Assembly: GCF_964063345.1 (NCBI RefSeq)
Contig: NZ_OZ061318.1
Span: forward strand, 496,001-560,000
Length of the DNA: 64,000 bases
DNA from: Pseudomonas lini
GTDB taxonomy: Bacteria; Pseudomonadota; Gammaproteobacteria; Pseudomonadales; Pseudomonadaceae
Direction of reading: 5' to 3'
A program made the translations under genes and the position numbers. This document shows positions 7,810-16,694 of the stretch, one piece after another. The notes beneath the pieces were generated by a model. It did no database searches. It had not been told where the DNA came from and was given only the letters and a program-made list of their open reading frames with translations. Within the stretch, counting starts at the first letter, position 1; every line of letters begins with the position of its first letter.

Positions 7810-8475
7810 ATGTACAAAATTCTGATTGCCGACGATCACCCGCTGTTTCGCGAAGCCATTCATAACGTCATCAGCGACGGTTTCCCCGGCAGTGAGGTCA
7901 TGGAAACCGCCGACCTCGACAGTGCCCTGGCCCTGACTCAGGAACACGACGACCTGGACCTGATCCTGCTCGACCTGAACATGCCCGGCATGCACGGCCT
8001 CAATGGCCTGATCAACCTGCGCAACGAGGCGCCGACCATTCCGGTGGTGATCGTCTCGGCCGAGCAGGACAAACAAATCGTGTTGCAAGCCATCACCTAT
8101 GGCGCGGTGGGGTTCATCACCAAGTCGTCGCCGCGGGTGCAGATGACCGAAGCGATCCAGCAGATTCTCAACGGCAATGTGTACCTGCCGCCGGACATCA
8201 TCCGCACGCAGAAAAGCGGCACTCATCGCCGGATGAATGACACCCCGAGCTTCCCGCCGGAACTGCTACAGGCACTGACCCGCAAGCAGTTGCTGGTACT
8301 TGAGCGCATGACCAAGGGCGAATCGAACAAACAGATCGCCTACACCCTGGAAATCGCCGAAACCACGGTCAAGGCTCATGTCTCGGCGATATTGCGCAAA
8401 CTTAATGTGCACAATCGGGTGCAGGCGATTTTGAGTGCCGGGGATATTGATTTCGGGTCGTATTTGCGGCGTTGA
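7810..8475 (+). CDS. agmR: LuxR-family response regulator of ethanol/PQQ metabolism (AgmR/ErbR type)
   Basis: 221 residues. The receiver domain spans about residues 1-125 with acidic pocket D8-D9 and phospho-acceptor D55 ([11 protein letters not shown]), and a conserved lysine in GFITKSSP. A LuxR-type helix-turn-helix follows at about 155-215 ([20 protein letters not shown], then [16 protein letters not shown]). Sequence and setting match AgmR of P. putida and ErbR of P. aeruginosa, which control PQQ synthesis and ethanol oxidation genes. RBS GAGGTGAAAGGCC precedes the ATG. It is the natural candidate to bind the repeated palindromes A-D of this locus. The cognate kinase in this window would be the hybrid kinase next door, though that pairing is inference. 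Confidence 0.85.
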   Translation: MYKILIADDHPLFREAIHNVISDGFPGSEVMETADLDSALALTQEHDDLDLILLDLNMPGMHGLNGLINLRNEAPTIPVVIVSAEQDKQIVLQAITYGAVGFITKSSPRVQMTEAIQQILNGNVYLPPDIIRTQKSGTHRRMNDTPSFPPELLQALTRKQLLVLERMTKGESNKQIAYTLEIAETTVKAHVSAILRKLNVHNRVQAILSAGDIDFGSYLRR

Positions 8476-8502
8476 TTCTGGGGGCAACAGTTAGACCGAA
8501 TC

Positions 8503-8576
8503 GCCCCCATCGCGGGCAAGCCCGCTCCCACAGGTTTGTGGAGATCCTGTGGGAGCGGGCTTGCCCGCGATGGCGC
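8503..8576. repeat. REP pair (GTGGGAGCGGGCTTGC family)
   Basis: GCGGGCAAGCCCGCTCCCAC faces TGTGGGAGCGGGCTTGCCCG across a short TTTGTGGAGATC spacer. It lies between two convergent genes and could end both transcripts. Confidence 0.85.
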
Positions 8577-8596
8577 CAGTGAACACACCAGAAGCC

Positions 8597-11230
8597 TCAA
8601 GGCCGGGCAAGCAAATGACTCATCGCCGTCTTGAGTTTCATCGGCCGCACCGGTTTGTGCATCAGGGTGTGGCCCAGTTCGCGGATCTGCTGTTTGAGTT
8701 CATTGCTGTAGTTGGCGGTAATCATCATCGCCGGGATCGCTGAAGCGCGACGGGCGTTGATCCGGGCCACGGCGTCGACACCATTCTTCTCGTCATCCAG
8801 GTGATAGTCGGCAATCAGCAGGTCGGCTTCGTCGTGATAATTATCCACTTGCCGCGCCAGGTCCTCCTCCGACAGTGCCGTAATCACCCGGCAGCCCCAA
8901 CCTTCGAGCAAGGTGCGCATCCCGGCACAAATGGCCGCGTCGTTATCCAGCACCCACACCCGTGCACCGCGCAGGCGCTCGAGCATCGGTTCGCTCATCA
9001 GCAGGTTCGGCAACGCCTTCGGCGCCGTGGCACTCAACGGCACTTCGACGGAAAACATCGAACCCTTGCCCGGCCATGAACGCACATGAATCCGGTGGCC
9101 GAGAATACGCGCGATTTTCTCCACAATCGCCAGACCCAGCCCCAAGCCGCGATCCTGATCCGGGCGCTGCACGTCACCGCGTTTGAACTCTTGGAAAATC
9201 TCCTCCAGACGGTTTTCGGCAATGCCCATGCCGCTGTCCCAGACTTCGATGGTCAGCCGCTGATGATGACGCCGGCAGCCGAGCACCACGCGCCCGCTGT
9301 AGGTGTAGCGAATGGCATTGCTCAGCAGATTACGCAGGATCCGCGCGAGCAACTGAATGTCGCTGCGCACCAGCGCCGAACACGGGATGAAATGCAGCTC
9401 AAGCCCTTCGCTGCGGGCCACTTGGGTGTATTCGGCGGCGAGGTTTTCCAGCAATTCGCTCAGGGCGAACGGCGCAATGTCGGCCTTGATCACCCCGGCA
9501 TCGAGTTTGGATATGTCCACCAGGGTGCCGAGCAGGTTTTCCACGTCTTCCAGAGAGTTGCTGACGTTGCGCACCAGAATCTCGTTGGCCACCGGCTCCC
9601 GGCGTTCCAGCAAGGCGCTGGTAAACAGCCGCGCGGCATTCAGCGGTTGCAGCAGATCGTGACTGACGGCGGCGAGAAATTTTGTCTTCGACAGGTTGGC
9701 TTGCTCGGCCTCGAGCTTGGCCTCGCGCAAACGTGACTCCACCCGGCGGCGCTCGTCGATTTCGCGCAACAATTGGTCGTTGAGGGTGGTCAGTTCGGTG
9801 GTGCGTTCGCGCACCCGCAACTCAAGGTTCTGATAGGCCTGATGCAGCGCCTCGGCGGTACGGCGGCGCTCGGTGATGTCGCGGATCAACACGAAAATCC
9901 CCACCACTTCCCCGGTGGCCAGGCGATTGGGCACGTAGGAGCGCAGCATGTAGCGCTCCTGATTATTGATGTTGGTTTCGGCAAACTCGAACGTCACGCT
10001 CTCCCCGGCCAGGGCCCGGGCCACGTAGGCTTCCAGGCGCTGATAATGCTGTTCGCTGTGAACTTCGCGCAGGCTCTGCCCGAGCATCACGCCCCGTGGC
10101 CAGCAGTACCATTCTTCGTAGACTTTGTTGGTGAATTCATAGACCAGATCGGCATTCAGGTACGCGATCAGCGCCGGCACATGGTCCGTGATCAGGCGAA
10201 TCCAGCGCTCGCTTTCGCTGAGCGCTTCGGCGTGCTGGTAGCGTTCAGTGATGTCGGTGAAAGTGTTGACGAAGCCGCCGGTGGGCAACGGATGGGTGCG
10301 GATTTCCAGCACCCGGCCATCGTAGAGGCGTTGCTCGCATTCCTGCACGTGCCGCCCGTTCGGGTCGCGACTGGCTGGGGTCAGCAGGTTCAGTTCGCTG
10401 TCGGCGATCACTTCGGCGAATGGCCGATGGGCCGCCACCGGGGCCAGGCCGCTGAGCTCCAGGAAGCGTCGGTTCCACAGTTCCAGAATGCCCTCGGCAT
10501 TGACCATCGCCACCCCTTGGGACAGGTTGTCGACCGCTCGTTGCAGCAAGTGCGACTTCTGCGCCACGGCCTGCTCGCGGCGCAGGGTTTCGCTGAGTTT
10601 GACGTCAGTAATGTCAGTGAACAGGATCACCCGCCCGCCTTCCTGGGTCGGCCGTTCGCTGACTTGCAGCCAGCGCCCGTTGTGCAGGCGATAGAGCAGG
10701 TTTTCGTCGGCATGCCCGCGAGGTTCTTCGCTGAACAGCCCGGTCGAGGTCATCAACCGTTTGACCTCGCTCAGGCGCATGCCGGCGGTGATCCGCACCC
10801 GACTGTTGCCCCAAAACGCCTTGAAGCGGCTGTTGAACAGCACGATCCGCTGCTCGGCATCGAACAATACAAAGGCGTCGGAAATGCTTTCGATGGCGTC
10901 GATCAAGTGTTGATGAGCGGTTTCGGCTCGCAGCCGTGCTTCGCTGAGCAAATGATTGCCGGCCTTGAGTTCGGCCATGGCCTGGTTCAGGGCGTCGGTG
11001 CGCTCACGCACCTGTTCGGCCAGCACCACCGAATGCTGGAACGCCGCATACGGATCGTTGCCCCGGGTGATACCGGATTCGATGCGCTCGATCAGCGCGC
11101 CATTGATGCGCTGCAGTTTGTGGTTTTCGTGGCGCAGGCTGGCGATCTGCGCCTGAAGATCAGCGCTGTCCAGGGGAGCGGCCTCGGGCAATGGCAACCC
11201 CGGTGAAGGTCTGGTTGATGTGCATGCCAT
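8597..11230 (-). CDS. nahK: hybrid sensor histidine kinase (NahK/ErcS' type)
   Basis: 877 residues, no membrane segment. Order: N-terminal coiled coil, three PAS domains (roughly 105-215, 235-345 and 355-470), a coiled coil (RTTELTTLNDQLLREIDERR), HisKA with phospho-acceptor H524 in AVSHDLLQPLN, HATPase with DSGMGIAENR and LGLGLAIVEKIA, then a receiver domain with D808 in LLIADYHLDD. This is the architecture of P. aeruginosa NahK, also called ErcS', encoded after nosP and linked to the HptB branch of biofilm control and to ethanol-oxidation regulation. The ATG at 11230 overlaps the end of nosP by 71 bases, a long overlap that implies coupling or a later start. Confidence 0.82.
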   Translation of the reverse strand: MACTSTRPSPGLPLPEAAPLDSADLQAQIASLRHENHKLQRINGALIERIESGITRGNDPYAAFQHSVVLAEQVRERTDALNQAMAELKAGNHLLSEARLRAETAHQHLIDAIESISDAFVLFDAEQRIVLFNSRFKAFWGNSRVRITAGMRLSEVKRLMTSTGLFSEEPRGHADENLLYRLHNGRWLQVSERPTQEGGRVILFTDITDVKLSETLRREQAVAQKSHLLQRAVDNLSQGVAMVNAEGILELWNRRFLELSGLAPVAAHRPFAEVIADSELNLLTPASRDPNGRHVQECEQRLYDGRVLEIRTHPLPTGGFVNTFTDITERYQHAEALSESERWIRLITDHVPALIAYLNADLVYEFTNKVYEEWYCWPRGVMLGQSLREVHSEQHYQRLEAYVARALAGESVTFEFAETNINNQERYMLRSYVPNRLATGEVVGIFVLIRDITERRRTAEALHQAYQNLELRVRERTTELTTLNDQLLREIDERRRVESRLREAKLEAEQANLSKTKFLAAVSHDLLQPLNAARLFTSALLERREPVANEILVRNVSNSLEDVENLLGTLVDISKLDAGVIKADIAPFALSELLENLAAEYTQVARSEGLELHFIPCSALVRSDIQLLARILRNLLSNAIRYTYSGRVVLGCRRHHQRLTIEVWDSGMGIAENRLEEIFQEFKRGDVQRPDQDRGLGLGLAIVEKIARILGHRIHVRSWPGKGSMFSVEVPLSATAPKALPNLLMSEPMLERLRGARVWVLDNDAAICAGMRTLLEGWGCRVITALSEEDLARQVDNYHDEADLLIADYHLDDEKNGVDAVARINARRASAIPAMMITANYSNELKQQIRELGHTLMHKPVRPMKLKTAMSHLLARP

Positions 11231-12323
11231 TGAACTGTTCTCCGTAGGTGTTGAAACCCATCACCCGCTGATCCCGCAGAAACGCGCCTATCTGCTCCAG
11301 ATTGCCGCCGTCTTCCAGTTCCAGACGCCTGAGAAAGCAGTCGCAGCCAATGGTCAGCAACAGGTCCCCGAGACGCTCCTGCAAACCGTCGAACAGGTTT
11401 TGCAGATTCGGCAGCATGGGGCCGGGGGTCATGACGGTGAGGACGATGCCGTTTTCCACCGCACAGTAGAAACTCAGGCTCAGGTCTGGATGAACCTGCT
11501 GGATCGCCCGCACGTAATACTGATCGTTGATTCGCACCGCTAACGGATGCGCGGCAAAGATTCGATAATCGAGATCAGCCACCGCCACGCCAATGTGCCG
11601 GGCGTATTCCTCGGCGGCCGGTTCGGCGTTGAGCTCGAACACCCGGCGCGAGGCGCTGTCGGCAGCGGTGACCACCAGTTTCTCGGCCCTGGGCAGGATG
11701 TGGTGGGTGGTGAAAACTTCGAAGTCCAGCCAGGTATTGACCAGCACCACCACCGCCGCGCCGCTGTGAAACTCGCCGCCGAAATACACGTGGGTGTGGG
11801 TCAGGTAGTTGTCGTCGCCGGCCGAACCGCCGAAATGCGGAATGTCGCCCAACGCCGCACTCAAAGCCGCGAGCACCATTTCTTCACGGCTGGACAGGCC
11901 ATCGAGCAGGGTCAGGGCAAAGCTGTTGCCCTTGATCGGCGCCAAGGTATTGCTGCGACAGCCACTGACCAGTCGCTCGACCATTTGCTGGGCGTCGATC
12001 AGGCTGAAATGTTCCATCTCATCGATCAGTTCGGTGGAGATGGAAAAGTGCCGATGATCGAAGCCCACCGCCGTCACGCAGCTGCGGCCATAACCTTGGG
12101 GGGTGATTTCCCCGGCGCTGGTGCAGCCCACCAGACGAATGCCGCCGAAGCTCTGTTGCAACGCCTGCCCTAGCGCCTGCAAGTCGTACTCGGCGGAACA
12201 GAAGAACAGCACGAAGCCCAAGTGGGGGTGCAAGAGTTGTCGCGCCAGATCCTGGGCCGCTTGCTGGGCATCGGTGGCCTGGGACATCGCACTGACCACA
12301 CCGTCGTTCTGAACCTGCTCCAT
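11160..12323 (-). CDS. nosP: FIST-domain nitric-oxide sensor (NosP)
   Basis: 387 residues. FIST_N and FIST_C regions are visible: GFVLFFCSAEYDLQALGQAL, GCTSAGEITPQGYGRSCVTA, LDGLSSREEMVLAAL, GGSAGDDNYLTHTHVYFGGE, and near the end FNTYGEQFNGMHINQTFTGV. In P. aeruginosa the FIST protein NosP binds haem, senses nitric oxide and controls the kinase encoded next to it. The same gene order here, with overlapping genes, supports that identity. GAGGGGCGAGG lies just before the ATG. A GCTACTTGGGTAGC palindrome is found 66 bases upstream. Confidence 0.82.
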   Translation of the reverse strand: MEQVQNDGVVSAMSQATDAQQAAQDLARQLLHPHLGFVLFFCSAEYDLQALGQALQQSFGGIRLVGCTSAGEITPQGYGRSCVTAVGFDHRHFSISTELIDEMEHFSLIDAQQMVERLVSGCRSNTLAPIKGNSFALTLLDGLSSREEMVLAALSAALGDIPHFGGSAGDDNYLTHTHVYFGGEFHSGAAVVVLVNTWLDFEVFTTHHILPRAEKLVVTAADSASRRVFELNAEPAAEEYARHIGVAVADLDYRIFAAHPLAVRINDQYYVRAIQQVHPDLSLSFYCAVENGIVLTVMTPGPMLPNLQNLFDGLQERLGDLLLTIGCDCFLRRLELEDGGNLEQIGAFLRDQRVMGFNTYGEQFNGMHINQTFTGVAIARGRSPGQR

Positions 12324-12388
12324 CCTCGCCCCTCGCCGGTGCGCCTGTATGAGGCACGAGTGTACGAAGCCTGCGGGCGGCGGCGAAT

Positions 12389-12402
12389 GCTACTTGGGTA
12401 GC
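12389..12402. promoter_or_regulatory. palindrome upstream of nosP (site D)
   Basis: GCTACTTGGGTAGC, 66 bases upstream of the nosP start. The outer five bases on each side are perfectly palindromic. It resembles sites A-C (CTAC-N4-GTA) but matches at only about 11 of 15 positions, so it is the weakest of the four. Confidence 0.3.
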
Positions 12403-12460
12403 GGGTGGGTGGTTCGATGGGATGAGAGCCGGGGATTGAAAGTTTGGTGGCTGACACTTT

Positions 12461-12577
12461 TGTGGCGAGGGAGCTTGCTCCCGCTGGACTGCGAAGCAGT
12501 CCCCCAAATCCTGGCCGATGCGCGAGCAGAATCGGGGGGCGCTTCGCGACCCAGCGGGAGCAAGCTCCCTCGCCACA
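12461..12577. repeat. REP-type inverted pair (GTGGCGAGGGAGCTTGC family)
   Basis: TGTGGCGAGGGAGCTTGCTC faces GAGCAAGCTCCCTCGCCACA with a GCGAAGC-containing loop. Same family as the elements at 23329, 28803 and 40475. It fills most of the 293-base gap between nosP and the porin gene; apart from site D nothing else is seen there. Confidence 0.85.
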
Positions 12578-12616
12578 GGCAAGCCCTCTCGCCACAAGTA
12601 ATGGTTAGTCAGCCAG

Positions 12617-13801
12617 TTACCAGGTCAACACCGCCCCCACCGCAAACGTATCGGTGTCTTCATTCTGGGCGCTGGTGTCGTGGCCATTGATTTCGAACTG
12701 GTTGTATTCGGCCACCAACTTCAGGTTGTCGTTGACGTCATGGAACAGCGCAATGCTGCGGGTCTCGTAATCAGCGCCGCTGCCGACCACGCCGTTGCCA
12801 TCGTCCTCGGTCTTGCCGTAAGACAGGGCCAGGCGGTTCTTGCCCAGTTTGTAGGAGCCCTGCAACAGGTAACCGTCGCTGTCGACATTGCGCAGGGTCG
12901 GTTCGCCGGCGTTGTTGGTGAAGAACGGGTTGATGCCCTTGGCCTGGAAACCGGAGCCGGTCAGCGACAGCCCGCCCATCTTCGCCTGCACGCCGTAGCC
13001 GACGCCTTTGGAGGTGACGGACTCGACGCTTGCGTCGGTGTTGTCCGAAGTCTGGTAGCTGCCGTTGAGCCAGCTGTAAATCTTCGCCCCGCCGACGTCG
13101 AACTGATAGGTGATCTCGCTCTCGGTGCGCGGGTTCTCCTGATACGCCTTGCCCGTCGCGCTGCTGTCGTTGGTGTCGACCGGGTCCATGATCCCGACCG
13201 CCACCCGCAAACCGTCCATCACCGGGGTGCGATAGGTAATCTGCGACGTCGGGAACGGGTATGGATAGCCGCTGCCGATGTTGCCGAACGACACCCCGCC
13301 GCCGTCCACCAGGCCCAACGTATCGCTGACCTGACCATAACCGGCGAGCAATTCGTCGAGCAGGATGTTGGAGCGGGCAAACAGGCCGAAATCCTTGCCG
13401 ATCAGCACCTCGCCCCACTCTGGATTGGCCACCGTGCCGTAGAACTGCCGCACGTCGATGGCGGTGTCGGTGCCGTTGGTTTCGCTGTCGTTGATGGTCA
13501 CCCAGAACGAGGCCCGGGCGCCGAGCTTGAGGTCATCGACCTGCTTGCCCATGTTGAAGCCCAGGTAGTTGGGCAGAAATCCCATCTTCACCCGCGCCTG
13601 GCGCCGGTCGTACTGCTCGCCGGCCCGGTCCACGTCGCTGTTCACGTAGAAGGCGTTGATGTAGCCATCCGTGGAGAACGTGGTCTGGTCCTTGTCGTAC
13701 AGCATGATCTCGGCCTCGGCCATCGAGCTCAGGCCAAGGGAGGACAGGCTGGCGATGAAGGCCGGCAAGAAACGATGCTTGAAGTTCTTATTGTTGTGCA
13801 T
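12617..13801 (-). CDS. outer-membrane porin (Gram-negative porin family)
   Basis: 394 residues with a signal peptide (ending SMAEA) and a beta-barrel composition. The repeated amphipathic strands start with TTFSTDGYINAFYVNS and the last residue is the aromatic W typical of barrel proteins (AVGAVLTW). Inner parts such as LTGSGFQAKGINPFF and LALSYGKTEDDGNG also alternate polar and hydrophobic residues. The substrate cannot be told. Similar porins flank the alcohol-oxidation loci of related pseudomonads, so it may take up the alcohol substrates; that is context only. Single gene, no close neighbour on its strand. Confidence 0.8.
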   Translation of the reverse strand: MHNNKNFKHRFLPAFIASLSSLGLSSMAEAEIMLYDKDQTTFSTDGYINAFYVNSDVDRAGEQYDRRQARVKMGFLPNYLGFNMGKQVDDLKLGARASFWVTINDSETNGTDTAIDVRQFYGTVANPEWGEVLIGKDFGLFARSNILLDELLAGYGQVSDTLGLVDGGGVSFGNIGSGYPYPFPTSQITYRTPVMDGLRVAVGIMDPVDTNDSSATGKAYQENPRTESEITYQFDVGGAKIYSWLNGSYQTSDNTDASVESVTSKGVGYGVQAKMGGLSLTGSGFQAKGINPFFTNNAGEPTLRNVDSDGYLLQGSYKLGKNRLALSYGKTEDDGNGVVGSGADYETRSIALFHDVNDNLKLVAEYNQFEINGHDTSAQNEDTDTFAVGAVLTW

Positions 13802-14010
13802 GACGCGCTCCGCAACGGGGGACTTGATGTCGGAGGCGATTATCGAAAGTGGACCGGCGGCGTCATACGCTGCCTTGGGGGCGGTTGTCAGGTGCTTTGG
13901 GGTGGCCGGTGTAGCGCGGCAAATTCGGTGTAAGACCGCCCGCCGGACAGGCCCGGAACTTAGGGTGTAAGCCTGTGGACCCGACTGGCGTCCACAGGAC
14001 CCGGTGCCGG

Positions 14011-14817
14011 CTAGGCGAGCGCTCTAAACAGCATGTATACGGCGATCACCACGCAGACGCTGGCAAAGCTGATCTGCAACCCTCGGGCCGGCACCCGTGC
14101 GCAGAGTTTTCGACCGAGGATCATCCCGACGATGCTGGCGGCAATGAACGACACGCCCAAACCATCGATCCGCACCCCGGCATGAAACGCGCCGATCACG
14201 CCGATTACCGAGATCAGGCTGATCACCATCAACGACGTGGCAACGATGCCGCGCATCTGCACATCGGTCAGTTGCTTGAACGCCGGCACGATCAGAAAGC
14301 CGCCACCGACCCCGAGCAGCCCCGAGACCACACCGGTCACCGCGCCGAGTGCCGCCAGGGTTGCGGTGCATTTGGCGGTCCAGGAAAAACGCCCGGTCTG
14401 CTGATCGAGCATGCAGTTCTTCTGGCCCCAGTTGGCATGCCCGTGATCGCTCGGGCCATCGTCGGGCTTTTCCCGGCGCAGCATCCGCCAGGCCACCATG
14501 ACCATCAGTAGACTGAACAGAATCATCAGGATCTTTTCCGGCAACTGATGGGCGAAGTAGATGCCCACCGGCGAAAACACCGCGCCCAGCAATGCAATCA
14601 ACAACGCCGCCCGATAGCGCACCAGGCCATGGCGCAAACCGTCAATCGCACCGATCGCCGCCGCACTGCCCACCGCGAACAAGGCAACGGGCGCCGCTTG
14701 GGTCATGGTCAAACCCAGCCCCAGCACCAAGGCCGGCACCGCGAGAATACCGCCACCAGCACCGGTCAAACCGAGCACCAGCCCCATGACCACACCGAAA
14801 AAACTGGCCAGCAACAT
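14011..14817 (-). CDS. TSUP-family (TauE/SafE) sulfite or sulfur-anion exporter
   Basis: 268 residues with about eight membrane segments. Glycine-rich motif GLTGAGGGILAVPALVLGLG comes near the start and the second-half counterpart GLLGVGGGFLIVPAF near the middle, the duplicated signature of the TSUP family. It follows the sulfide:quinone reductase gene by 9 bases on the same strand, so it is probably co-transcribed and exports sulfite or thiosulfate made by sulfide oxidation. In the Xylella and Agrobacterium bigR operons a TauE-like gene holds the same place. Substrate assignment is by context. Confidence 0.82.
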   Translation of the reverse strand: MLLASFFGVVMGLVLGLTGAGGGILAVPALVLGLGLTMTQAAPVALFAVGSAAAIGAIDGLRHGLVRYRAALLIALLGAVFSPVGIYFAHQLPEKILMILFSLLMVMVAWRMLRREKPDDGPSDHGHANWGQKNCMLDQQTGRFSWTAKCTATLAALGAVTGVVSGLLGVGGGFLIVPAFKQLTDVQMRGIVATSLMVISLISVIGVIGAFHAGVRIDGLGVSFIAASIVGMILGRKLCARVPARGLQISFASVCVVIAVYMLFRALA

Positions 14818-14826
14818 AGGGTTCTC

Positions 14827-16074
14827 TCAGTCAACCTTGGACAGATGGGTCAGCCATTCACGGCCCTTGAGCAGGCCATTCCAGTAGAACCACGGCAGCA
14901 GGGTCGCCTTGAGAAACCAGGCTGAACGACGCGGCACTGTCGGGTCGAGGGGAAAGGTCGGCAGCAACTTACCGGCGTAACCGAACTCGGCGAGAATCAC
15001 CTTGCCCTTCTCCACCGTCAGCGGGCAGGAACCGTAGCCGTCGTACTTGAGTGGCAACGGCTGTTGCTTGCGCAGGGCCAGCAGGTTTTGCGCTACCACC
15101 ACGATCTGCTTGCGCACGGCGGCGGCAGTTTTCGCGTTGCTAGTGGAACAGACATCGCCCAAGGCAAAAACGTCTGTATAGCGTGCGTGTTGCAGGCTGT
15201 GCGGGTTCACTTCGCACCAGCCAGCGGCGTCGGCCAGCGGGCTTTGGCGGATGAAATCCGGCGAGACCTGAGGCGGCACGACGTGCAGCAGGTCGAAGGT
15301 TTTTTCTTCTACGGTCACGACACCCGCAGCGTCCTTGACCTCAAACCACGCGGTTTTCGACGGCCCGTCAACCTTGACCAGATTGGAATTGAAGGCCAGC
15401 CGGGCGTTGTACTTTTCGATGTACTTCATCAACGGCGGCACGAATATCGCCACGCCGAATAACGCAGCGCCGGCCAGATTGAACTCGACGTCGAATTTGT
15501 TCAGAACACCGGTTTTACGCCAGTGATCGCAGGACAAGTACAAGGCTTTCTGCGGCGCACCGGCGCATTTGATCGGTATCGCTGGCTGGGTGAAGATCGC
15601 TTTTCCGCCGCGCAATCCCTGGACCAGTTCCCAGGTGTAGGCCGCGTGCCGATAGCTGTAATTGGAGGTCACGCCGTTCTGGCCGAGGGTGTCCTGCAAG
15701 CCTTCGATTTTCTCCCAGGCCAGGCGCAAACCGGGGCAGACGACGAGGTTCTGGTAACTGACGGTGCGGCCATCGTCGAGGGTCAGCTGTTTGCTGTCGG
15801 GGGCGATGTCAGTCACGGACGCCTGCAACCAGGTGGCCTGGCGCGGCATCACCGAGGACATCGGGCGCGCGGTGTTTTTCACCGCGTAAGCACCACCGCC
15901 CACCAGCGTCCACGCCGGTTGGTAGTAATGCTGGCTGTCGGGTTCGATGACGGTGATGTTTAAACCCGGATCGCGTTTCAGCAGGCTGGCAACCAAACCA
16001 ATGCCGGCGGTCCCGCCGCCTATTACCACGATGTCGGCACTGATGGATGGGCCCCAGTGTTGATCGTTCATCAT
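14827..16074 (-). CDS. sqr: sulfide:quinone oxidoreductase, type II (eukaryote-like)
   Basis: 415 residues. FAD motif DIVVIGGGTAGIGLVAS at the N-terminus; cysteines in LVVCPGLRLAW and in IKCAGAPQKALYLSCDHW; C-terminal FAD contact VFALGDVCSTSNAKTAAAV; and LKYDGYGSCPLTVEKGKVIL. The KCAGAPQK block and the AGWCEVNPHSLQHARY region resemble mitochondrial SQOR, which marks a type II enzyme. It oxidises H2S to sulfane sulfur and passes electrons to ubiquinone at the inner membrane. It sits between bigR and the TSUP gene on the same strand. A REP pair separates it from bigR, so it may have its own promoter. Confidence 0.86.
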   Translation of the reverse strand: MMNDQHWGPSISADIVVIGGGTAGIGLVASLLKRDPGLNITVIEPDSQHYYQPAWTLVGGGAYAVKNTARPMSSVMPRQATWLQASVTDIAPDSKQLTLDDGRTVSYQNLVVCPGLRLAWEKIEGLQDTLGQNGVTSNYSYRHAAYTWELVQGLRGGKAIFTQPAIPIKCAGAPQKALYLSCDHWRKTGVLNKFDVEFNLAGAALFGVAIFVPPLMKYIEKYNARLAFNSNLVKVDGPSKTAWFEVKDAAGVVTVEEKTFDLLHVVPPQVSPDFIRQSPLADAAGWCEVNPHSLQHARYTDVFALGDVCSTSNAKTAAAVRKQIVVVAQNLLALRKQQPLPLKYDGYGSCPLTVEKGKVILAEFGYAGKLLPTFPLDPTVPRRSAWFLKATLLPWFYWNGLLKGREWLTHLSKVD

Positions 16075-16141
16075 TCATTCCTTGTTATTGCACGCATGGC
16101 TCAGGGTTCAGTCCTGATGCCTGTCAGTTAAGCGCAATACA

Positions 16142-16231
16142 TGTGGGAGCGGGCTTGCTCGCGAAGACGGCGGCACAGCTAACATCAATGTCGCCTGACA
16201 CACCGCTTTCGCGAGCAAGCCCGCTCCCACA
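16142..16231. repeat. REP pair (GTGGGAGCGGGCTTGCTCGCGA variant)
   Basis: TGTGGGAGCGGGCTTGCTCG faces CGAGCAAGCCCGCTCCCACA. The loop AACATCAATGTCGCCTGACA is nearly the same as in the element at 53126-53215, so both are copies of one composite element. Confidence 0.9.
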
Positions 16232-16254
16232 TGGGATTGCGCTTGGCATCAGGC

Positions 16255-16590
16255 TCAGCCCCAGCTTTTCAGCACCGCTCCGCAGTACAGGCCGGACAGT
16301 GTCTTCATCACCTGAATCACTTCGTGACTGGCTAAACCATAGAATATGTACTTGCCTTCACGGCGGGTGACCACCAATCCCTCGTCACGCAGGATGCCCA
16401 GCTGTTGGGACAGTGTGGGCTGGCGCACGCCGGTCATTTTTTCCAGTTCGCCGACGTTGCGCTCGCCCTGGGTCAATTGGCAGAGAATCAGCAAGCGGTC
16501 CTCGTTGGCCAAAGCCTTGAGCAGCGCGCAAGCCTTGGAGGCCGAGGCCCGGAGCTGGGCGACTTCACATTCGGTCAGACTGGATTGCAT
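16255..16590 (-). CDS. bigR: ArsR-family sulfide-responsive repressor (BigR/SqrR type)
   Basis: 111 residues from ATG at 16590, preceded by GAAGG about 10 bases upstream. A further in-frame ATG at 16653 would place the operator inside the coding region, so the downstream start is preferred. Winged-helix region: ALLKALANEDRLLILCQLTQ, then NVGELEKMTGVRQPTLSQQL and VVTRREGKYIFYGLAS. The two cysteines in LLILCQL and GLYCGAV match the pair that forms a di- or tetrasulfide bridge in BigR and SqrR, releasing DNA when sulfide is present. It should repress itself with sqr-TSUP and the divergent dioxygenase gene. Confidence 0.85.
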   Translation of the reverse strand: MQSSLTECEVAQLRASASKACALLKALANEDRLLILCQLTQGERNVGELEKMTGVRQPTLSQQLGILRDEGLVVTRREGKYIFYGLASHEVIQVMKTLSGLYCGAVLKSWG

Positions 16591-16624
16591 TTGCAGGATG
16601 CCTTCGACGTCACTTAAGCTGCGG

Positions 16625-16646
16625 ACATTATGTTTAAACATAAAGT
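16625..16646. promoter_or_regulatory. BigR operator candidate between divergent genes
   Basis: A near-perfect palindrome centred on ATGTTTAAACAT (16630-16641), extended on both sides by matching AT-rich bases with one mismatch. It lies between the bigR start at 16590 and the dioxygenase start at 16695, where a repressor could shut both promoters. Confidence 0.65.
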
Positions 16647-16694
16647 GTTGCAACCGGTTATTGTTCTCCCGCCCCTTTCCACAGGTTCGTACCC

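Noticed and set aside
9773..11206. 477-codon + strand reading
   Set aside because: Antisense to nahK; no domain pattern and His/Gln-rich shadow composition.
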